Shown piece by piece: positions 6,572 to 10,650 of a stretch of DNA of 10,650 nucleotides. The notes under the pieces are model-generated. The model saw nothing but the letters and a program-made list of their open reading frames with translations. It had not been told where the DNA came from and ran no database searches. The DNA is from a bacterium (GTDB lineage Bacteria; Patescibacteriota; Minisyncoccia; Minisyncoccales; GCA-002788555), in NCBI GenBank assembly GCA_021158595.1, contig JAGGUF010000029.1, positions 1-10,650 of the forward strand, written 5' to 3'. The position numbers were made by a program, and so were the translations under genes. How positions within the stretch are numbered: position 1 is the first letter of the stretch; each line of letters starts with the position of its first letter.

Positions 6572-7477
6572 TTACTCTCGTTGGTAAGGCTTGCCCAAGG
6601 CTGATGGGAATCGAGCGCGCTTGAAAAGCGTCACAACAAGAAGGGTGCCCAAAGTGATTACATAGGGAAGCATTGCCACAAATTGCCATGGGATTATACC
6701 TCTGATGTTTGGCAAGGTAGAGATCCAAACAGCAAGATAGTCAAAGAGACCAAAAATAAATCCACCAAGAAGGACCAACAAAGGATTTAGTCCGCTAAAG
6801 ACAACTGTGGCAAGAGCGATGAATCCTCGTCCAGCCGAGATTTCTTTTGTTACTGAGCCTATCCAGTCTATAGAAAGATATGCTCCTCCCACTCCTGCAA
6901 GAGAAGCTCCAAAGGCAGCTGCAAATAAGCGAAGTAGGTTAACATTTATCCCTGCGACATCAGCAGCATGAGGAGTCTCTCCAACGGCTCTTATTTTCAA
7001 ACCCAGCTTTGTCTTAAAAAGAAGACGGTAAGCCAGAAAAGGTAGAAGCAGAGCCACAAAAATCATTGGGCTTATTCCTCCCCAAGGAGTAGGAATGTCT
7101 ATTACCTGAGCCTCTCTTGGAACAGCATGATGTCCAGGAACTCCAAGATGAATAAGCCAAAAAGCTACTAGTCCCAGAGCAAAGAGATTAATCCCAACGC
7201 CTGTGATAAGCTGATTTCCCATAAAGTAAGTGGCAATCAGTCCAAAAAGAAGTCCAATCCCAAAGCCTGTAGCAAAACCTATAAGAAAGCCAACCAGTGG
7301 CCCACCCAGTTCTGCGCCCAGAGCTCCTGTAAGTGCGCTTATAAGAAGGATTCCTTCCAGTCCGATATTAAAGAGTCCTGCAGATTCGGTAATTACCTCT
7401 CCGGTAGCAGCAAGAGTAATAGGGACCATTGCCTGAAGGGCTCCTGAAAAGATCGCCCAGATATAGGAATTAGTCAT
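6572..7477 (-). CDS. BMP-family ABC transporter permease 2 (NupQ-like)
   Basis: 301 residues, mostly membrane helices (about eight or nine), of the branched-chain amino acid / nucleoside permease family. The family landmark FNIGLEGILLISALTGALGA lies near residues 37-56. The loop with GLKIRAVGETPHAADVAGIN (about 178-197) is the expected cytoplasmic contact for the ATPase. It forms the membrane channel together with permease 1. Its ATG overlaps the permease 1 stop by four bases (ATGA). Its ribosome site AAAGGAGGTGGG is embedded in the last codons of permease 1, which indicates translational coupling. Length is close to the Bacillus homologue. Confidence 0.93.
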   Translation of the reverse strand: MTNSYIWAIFSGALQAMVPITLAATGEVITESAGLFNIGLEGILLISALTGALGAELGGPLVGFLIGFATGFGIGLLFGLIATYFMGNQLITGVGINLFALGLVAFWLIHLGVPGHHAVPREAQVIDIPTPWGGISPMIFVALLLPFLAYRLLFKTKLGLKIRAVGETPHAADVAGINVNLLRLFAAAFGASLAGVGGAYLSIDWIGSVTKEISAGRGFIALATVVFSGLNPLLVLLGGFIFGLFDYLAVWISTLPNIRGIIPWQFVAMLPYVITLGTLLVVTLFKRARFPSALGKPYQRE

Positions 7478-8562
7478 TTCCCACCTCCTTTGAGGGTTTT
7501 CCTTGGAAGGATAACTTCTACAACCTTCTTTCCTACCGCAAGGAGTTTCTCTGGTGGGACAGCCAAAAATATGACAATCAGACCCATGAGCATATTTACT
7601 AACTCAAAAGGTACTCTTGCTGAAATTTGCATCATTCTTCCTCCTGCCAGGAGTCCTCCAAAAAAGATGCCTGCAAGGATTATTCCGATTGGGTGATTTC
7701 TGCCGATCATTGAGACAGCAAGTCCTGAAAAGCCAAGCCCGGTAATTGCCGGCATACCGCTATAAATTGCATAAGTTGGGGGACGACCCATTACATGGAC
7801 TGCTCCTGCAAGCCCGGCAGTAATTCCTCCGATAAGAAACGTCCAGAGAACTACCTTCTGTCTTTCAATTCCGGCATATTGGGCAGCTTTAGGATTATAT
7901 CCGGCAACTCTGATGTGAAAACCAAGAACTGTTCGCCAAAGCAAAACATAGATGAGGAATGCGGCAAAAACTGCAACAAAGATTCCATAACTTGCGCTTG
8001 TCCCTGGCACAAGAAGAGGAAAGCGAGAACTTTTTGCAATGCTTATGGTCTTCTCTGCTCTTGCTGGATCCACCAAGACTTTTGCAATCATAAAAAAGGC
8101 AAGATAGGTAGCAATCCAGTTAAACATGATTGTCGAGATAACTTCATGAACTCCACGGGTAATCTTCAAAATCGCCGGCACAAGCGCCCAAAGAGCACCA
8201 AAAACTGCTGCTAAGATAATCGATATGGCAAAATCTAAGCCAGCAGGCAGATGGAGAGTGGTGACAAAAACTGCAGTCAAGGCTCCAATATAGACCTGAC
8301 CTTCTGCTCCTATGTTAAACATTCCTCCTCTTAGACCTATTGCAAAAGTAAGGGCGGTGAGAATCAGAGGTGTAGCGTTGGCAAGAGATTCAGCAAAGCT
8401 GTACAGGTCAGAAAAGGCACCCTGAAATAAAGCCTTGTAGGCCTCAATGGGATGATATCCATAAAGAAGCATTAAAAAAGTGCCAAGAAGAAGTCCTATC
8501 ACAACCGAGATTACCGCCTTTTGCAACTCTGTCCCTCTAAACCTTGATTTCAACTTAAACAT
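7474..8562 (-). CDS. BMP-family ABC transporter permease 1 (NupP-like)
   Basis: 362 residues with about nine or ten membrane helices. FNIGAEGQVYIGALTAV (about residues 81-97) is the family landmark. LGFHIRVAGYNPKAAQYAGI (about 213-232) is the cytoplasmic loop expected to meet the ATPase. It has a longer N-terminal part than permease 2, as usual for the first of the pair. The start is supported by AAAAGGAGGTGAG just upstream. It is separated from the binding-protein gene by 80 bases holding a terminator-like hairpin, and its end overlaps permease 2. Substrate is inferred to be nucleosides from the family and the partner binding protein. Confidence 0.93.
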   Translation of the reverse strand: MFKLKSRFRGTELQKAVISVVIGLLLGTFLMLLYGYHPIEAYKALFQGAFSDLYSFAESLANATPLILTALTFAIGLRGGMFNIGAEGQVYIGALTAVFVTTLHLPAGLDFAISIILAAVFGALWALVPAILKITRGVHEVISTIMFNWIATYLAFFMIAKVLVDPARAEKTISIAKSSRFPLLVPGTSASYGIFVAVFAAFLIYVLLWRTVLGFHIRVAGYNPKAAQYAGIERQKVVLWTFLIGGITAGLAGAVHVMGRPPTYAIYSGMPAITGLGFSGLAVSMIGRNHPIGIILAGIFFGGLLAGGRMMQISARVPFELVNMLMGLIVIFLAVPPEKLLAVGKKVVEVILPRKTLKGGGK

Positions 8563-8600
8563 CCCAACTCACCTCCTTTTGGGTTCTCTTTTTTAATAAA

Positions 8601-8629
8601 AAGGGGGTGACATCCCCTGCCACCCCCTT
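8601..8629 (-). terminator. Intra-operon terminator between the binding protein and permease 1
   Basis: Minus strand AAGGGGGTG, an 11-base loop, CACCCCCTT (9-bp stem), then TTTATT. It lies 13 bases after the binding-protein stop. Partial readthrough would give more binding protein than membrane parts, a common pattern for ABC importers. Confidence 0.75.
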
Positions 8630-8642
8630 CCTTTTCTTTTGG

Positions 8643-9818
8643 CTAATCCAACGGGTATTGAGCCCGGACTGCTTCCATTTCCTCCAGTGTGTTGGCGGTG
8701 GGAACGACGATTTCGCCAGAGACAATCCCAAGTTCTAGTTGAGAGACTGTATCCCAGATAAAGTAAGGTATGGCATCTCGTATTGTAAGCCAGTGATCAA
8801 TAATGACTGGCTTGTCACTCGGGGCAATCGCGCCGGCATTGATGCCGAATTCGATGAAGTCAAGAAGGTCTTGATAGCGAGATATAGCTACCCCGCGGTT
8901 TGAAAGACGCATAAGGTGAATGCCCCCTTGGAAGGAGCCTTCAACTACAGATTTAACCGCGGTATAGCAACCAACATCTACGCGCTTCATCATCGAAGCC
9001 AGAACTCGGTACCCTCCACCCATCCAGTCTTGATTGGCATCAACGCCGATCATAAAGGGCGGGCCGGCTTCCTTTCCTGCTGCATGAAGGGCTTCGGTGA
9101 TTGCCTCAAGGTCTCCGATGCCCAAGGGGCCGGCAACATTATAAATCAAACCGGCTCCCTGTTTTAACATCGCTTCACTTGCTGCTTTGCCTTTTGCGAT
9201 ATCCGAGAAGGTGCCTGTATAGGTATAGAGAAGTCCAACATCAGCCTCTTGGTCTGTAATCTCTCTATACCTTTGAAGACCCCAGGCGATACCAAAACGG
9301 AATCCTGCTTCGAAGTGATAAAGTACCGGAATTTCGATACCCAGGACGCACCCCACGTATCGATAGCCATAATATGCAGCCACCATTCCAGAGAGAGCAC
9401 CAACTAAGGCAGACCCTTCGTTTTCTGCAAAAATAATAGACATTACGTTTGGTTCATCCACCACTGCATCAATGATGGCAAATTTTTGCTCAGGGAATTC
9501 TGGGGCAACGGTTGCCAAAGCGTCTGCAAGGAGGAAGCCTACGCAGATAATGAGATCGTACTGTCTAGAGCGAGCTGCGTTGCGGACATTGGGAAGATAG
9601 TCTGCAGCTGTGGCCGACTGGATCTCGATCATCTCAAGGCCAAAGTCCCGAGCCGCCTCATCGGTGCCTTTGAATCCCATATCGTTGAATGAGAGGTCAC
9701 CACGACCACCCACGTCGAGAATGACCGCTACCTTTCCTTTCAGATCTTCTGCTCCCAAAGGGAGACAGAAAAGACCAAGAAGGCCCAGCACCGTCAGACC
9801 TACCAGAAGTTTCCGCAT
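8643..9818 (-). CDS. BMP-family (PnrA-like) substrate-binding protein
   Basis: 391 residues, the extracytoplasmic nucleoside-binding subunit. A signal peptide (MRKLLVGLTVLGLLGLFCLPLGA) ends before EDLKGKVAVI. Family landmarks occur in order: GDLSFNDMGFKG, FAENEGSALVGALSG, EIPVLYHFEAGFRFGIAW, YTGTFSDIAKGKAASEAML, NVAGPLGIGDLEAI, IGVDANQDW and SMMKRVDVGCY. All match PnrA/Med-type binding proteins, though GPPFMIGVDANQDWMGGG carries a small insertion. Cys18 is not in a good lipobox (GLFC), so it may be a soluble or otherwise anchored protein and not a classic lipoprotein. The ATG at 9818 has GGAGGTG at good spacing. As first gene of the operon it follows a long structured leader. Base composition is the most GC-rich in the window. 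Confidence 0.93.
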   Translation of the reverse strand: MRKLLVGLTVLGLLGLFCLPLGAEDLKGKVAVILDVGGRGDLSFNDMGFKGTDEAARDFGLEMIEIQSATAADYLPNVRNAARSRQYDLIICVGFLLADALATVAPEFPEQKFAIIDAVVDEPNVMSIIFAENEGSALVGALSGMVAAYYGYRYVGCVLGIEIPVLYHFEAGFRFGIAWGLQRYREITDQEADVGLLYTYTGTFSDIAKGKAASEAMLKQGAGLIYNVAGPLGIGDLEAITEALHAAGKEAGPPFMIGVDANQDWMGGGYRVLASMMKRVDVGCYTAVKSVVEGSFQGGIHLMRLSNRGVAISRYQDLLDFIEFGINAGAIAPSDKPVIIDHWLTIRDAIPYFIWDTVSQLELGIVSGEIVVPTANTLEEMEAVRAQYPLD

Positions 9819-9840
9819 TTCACACCTCCTGCACTTTTGG

Positions 9841-9976
9841 ATTTTCTTAGAAGTTCCTGAAAAACTTTTTTTAAAAGAACTTTATCACCTCCCTTTTTAT
9901 TATTTTCTGGACCTAATTGAAAAGTCCAGACAGAAAAGTTCTTTTTAAAAACTCAACTGTCTGAACTTTTCTTTTC
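9841..9976 (-). promoter_or_regulatory. Structured 5' leader of the transporter operon
   Basis: On the minus strand four segments alternate: AAAAGTTC (9970-9963), AAGAACTTTT (9943-9934), AAAGTTCTTTT (9883-9873) and GGAACTT (9857-9851). Each can pair with its neighbour, so pairings 1:2, 2:3 and 3:4 exclude one another. CAGACAG (9963-9957) can also pair with CTGTCTG (9933-9927), crossing pairing 1:2. A hairpin CTGGAC/GTCCAG (9929-9924 with 9912-9907) sits between. The segments match no riboswitch class I recognise. Confidence 0.4.
9884..9893 (-). promoter_or_regulatory. Orphan strong Shine-Dalgarno in the leader
   Basis: GGGAGGTGAT on the minus strand matches nine bases of the anti-SD region of 16S rRNA but has no properly spaced start codon. 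The real site of the gene is GGAGGTG at 9829-9823. Confidence 0.45.
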
Positions 9977-9982
9977 TGATTT

Positions 9983-10010
9983 AGTTTACTTAAACAAAAT
10001 TTCTTGTCAA
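9983..10010 (-). promoter_or_regulatory. Promoter P2 of the transporter operon
   Basis: Minus strand TTGACA (10010-10005), a 16-base spacer and TAAACT (9988-9983). The start would fall near 9976, giving a leader of about 158 bases. Confidence 0.55.
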
Positions 10011-10021
10011 GAGGCGGAAAT

Positions 10022-10060
10022 AAAAAAGGTGCCTGAAGCGGGAGGGAGCCCCAGGCACCT
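10022..10060 (-). terminator. Hairpin terminator at the P1 start site
   Basis: Minus strand AGGTGCCTG (10060-10052), a 16-base C-rich loop, CAGGCACCT (10035-10027), then a T-run. The 9-bp stem opens one or two bases after the predicted P1 start, so P1 transcripts would end after about 40 bases unless antitermination occurs. The product could be a short RNA. Confidence 0.75.
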
Positions 10061-10067
10061 GCTAGAG

Positions 10068-10096
10068 ATTATATCATAATACCTCAATAACGTCAA
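10068..10096 (-). promoter_or_regulatory. Promoter P1, near-consensus
   Basis: Minus strand TTGACG (10096-10091), a 17-base spacer and perfect TATAAT (10073-10068). The start would fall at 10062-10060. This is among the best promoters in the window by eye. Confidence 0.8.
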
Positions 10097-10173
10097 GAGG
10101 GTGACCGCTTTCTAAATTAAATTCGGCCATTGTCCGAACCTTGACCGAACACGAGGCTCAATCCACACAAAAC

Positions 10174-10196
10174 TGTGTAAAGTGACACTTTACACA
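10174..10196. repeat. Perfect 23-bp palindrome
   Basis: TGTGTAAAGTG, a central A, and its exact complement CACTTTACACA. It could be an operator for the transporter operon or two abutting ends of a Mutator/IS256-type element, whose termini often carry TGTGTAAA-like sequence. No transposase is visible. The rest of the gene-free stretch around it (10097-10333) holds only this palindrome and the GC element next to it. Confidence 0.85.
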
Positions 10197-10203
10197 AGGG
10201 AAA

Positions 10204-10279
10204 GCCCCTCCCCCACCTAAATCCTCCCCCTCCCCCGCTCAGCGGGGGAGGGGGAGGAATAAAAGGAGGGGATGGGGAT
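10204..10279. repeat. GC-rich palindromic element (REP/MITE-like) with G-tracts on both strands
   Basis: The core at 10223-10257 is perfect: CCTCCCCCTCCCCCGCT, a central C, and the complementary arm. The flanks continue as an imperfect inverted repeat (CCCCTCCCCCACCTAAAT against CCCCATCCCCTCC on the other strand). The plus strand has G-tracts at 10244-10248, 10250-10254, 10268-10271 and 10274-10277. The minus strand has four matching tracts, so quadruplexes are possible on either strand. No T-run follows, so it is not a standard terminator. Confidence 0.75.
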
Positions 10280-10333
10280 TAACCCTCGCTCTGTTGACTA
10301 TCCATTCCTCTCTATAAACCATTCACTGATTTG

Positions 10334-10405
<72 letters not shown>

Positions 10406-10411
10406 TTGCTG

Positions 10412-10483
10412 TGCCGCGGGACGGAATCGAACCGTCGACCTTCTCTTTTTCAGAGAGACGCTCTACCCCTGAGCTACCGCGGC
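10412..10483 (-). tRNA. tRNA-Phe(GAA)
   Basis: Acceptor GCCGCGG with CCGCGGC, D-stem GCTC/GAGC, anticodon stem TCTCT/AGAGA with loop CTGAAAA (anticodon GAA), T-arm GACGG-TTCGATT-CCGTC and discriminator A. CCA is not encoded. It lies six bases upstream of tRNA-Gly in the same orientation. Confidence 0.95.
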
Positions 10484-10489
10484 ATCTTG

Positions 10490-10650
10490 TGGGCGGTGGA
10501 GGATTCGAACCTCCGACCTCCCCCCACTTTTCTCTTATGGGCCCGGCAGGATTTGAACCTGCGACCTCTTCGACGTCAACGAAGCGCTCTGGCCATCTGA
10601 GCTACGGGCCCGCAAGTGGGGGGCGCTCTAGCCAACTGAGCTAACCGCCC
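10490..10650 (-). tRNA. Interrupted tRNA gene with a tRNA-Val nested in its anticodon loop
   Basis: The 5' half (10650-10612) has acceptor GGGCGGT, D-stem GCTC/GAGC, and CCCCCCACTTGC. The 3' half (10537-10490) has AAGTGGGGGG, AGGTC, T-arm GGAGG-TTCGAAT-CCTCC, acceptor ACCGCCC and discriminator A. The two acceptor strands match in all seven pairs, and CCCCCCACTT pairs with AAGTGGGGGG over ten pairs, so the halves belong together. A whole tRNA-Val lies between them. Position 33 would be A where tRNAs need T, and no anticodon can be read, so amino acid identity is unknown. It could be a split tRNA, a scaffold, or a tRNA pseudogene broken by insertion. Its first base is the last base of the window. 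Confidence 0.7.
10538..10611 (-). tRNA. tRNA-Val(GAC), nested inside another tRNA
   Basis: A full cloverleaf: acceptor GGGCCCG with CGGGCCC, D-stem GCTC/GAGC, anticodon stem CTTCG/CGAAG with loop TTGACGT (anticodon GAC), T-arm GCAGG-TTCAAAT-CCTGC and discriminator A. CCA is not encoded. Twelve bases of the outer 5' half and eighteen bases of the outer 3' half's anticodon-arm side flank it. Confidence 0.95.

Noticed and set aside
9869..9889. Five-codon leader peptide starting at GTG within the orphan Shine-Dalgarno
   Set aside because: The start codon overlaps the ribosome site, so spacing is impossible.
9819..10062. Purine or other known riboswitch before the transporter operon
   Set aside because: No conserved purine, preQ1 or similar core could be recognised by eye; kept only as an unclassified leader.
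10074..10130. 18-codon minus-strand frame MAEFNLESGHPLDVIEVL
   Set aside because: No proper ribosome site, and the P1 promoter boxes lie inside it; chance or the remnant of an older gene end.

Overview
The window looks like a piece of a bacterial genome of the Candidate Phyla Radiation (Patescibacteria) type. The left half is AT-rich, gene starts there mostly lack a Shine-Dalgarno, no tRNA gene encodes its CCA end, and short phrase repeats fill the gaps. One protein carries the two-helix VirB2-like membrane module common in that group. This placement is inference; no rRNA or other marker gene is present.

Layout. Positions 1-1460 (minus) hold the start of a secreted or membrane-anchored protein that joins a signal peptide, a cysteine-rich segment, a VirB2-like two-helix module and a papain-family protease; its C-terminus lies outside the window. 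A tRNA-Arg(TCG) sits upstream on the same strand. Intertwined divergent promoters at 1617-1660 serve this tRNA and, on the plus strand, the CCA-adding enzyme gene. A TTGAC-rich repeat field and tRNA-Pro(CGG) follow. Next come a PerR/Fur-type metal regulator with a candidate operator over its own promoter, an NMD3-like zinc-ribbon protein and an unrecognised 143-residue protein, ending at a strong terminator.

Positions 4992-10096 (minus) hold a complete BMP-family ABC transporter operon, probably for nucleosides: binding protein, two permeases, double-domain ATPase. These genes are visibly richer in G and C than the left half, and every one has a strong GGAGGTG ribosome site, so the block was probably acquired by transfer. 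A hairpin terminator after the binding-protein gene should make that protein more abundant than the membrane parts. Upstream lies about 510 bases without a gene, holding two promoters, a hairpin right at the first start site, a leader with mutually exclusive pairings, a perfect 23-bp palindrome and a GC-rich palindromic element with G-tracts on both strands.

The right end is a minus-strand tRNA cluster: Gly(GCC), Phe(GAA), and a complete tRNA-Val(GAC) lying inside the anticodon loop of another tRNA gene whose two halves match perfectly in the acceptor stem. This nested arrangement and the VirB2-like/papain fusion are the two most unusual items. Because none of the tRNA genes encodes CCA, the cca gene is functionally tied to all of them.
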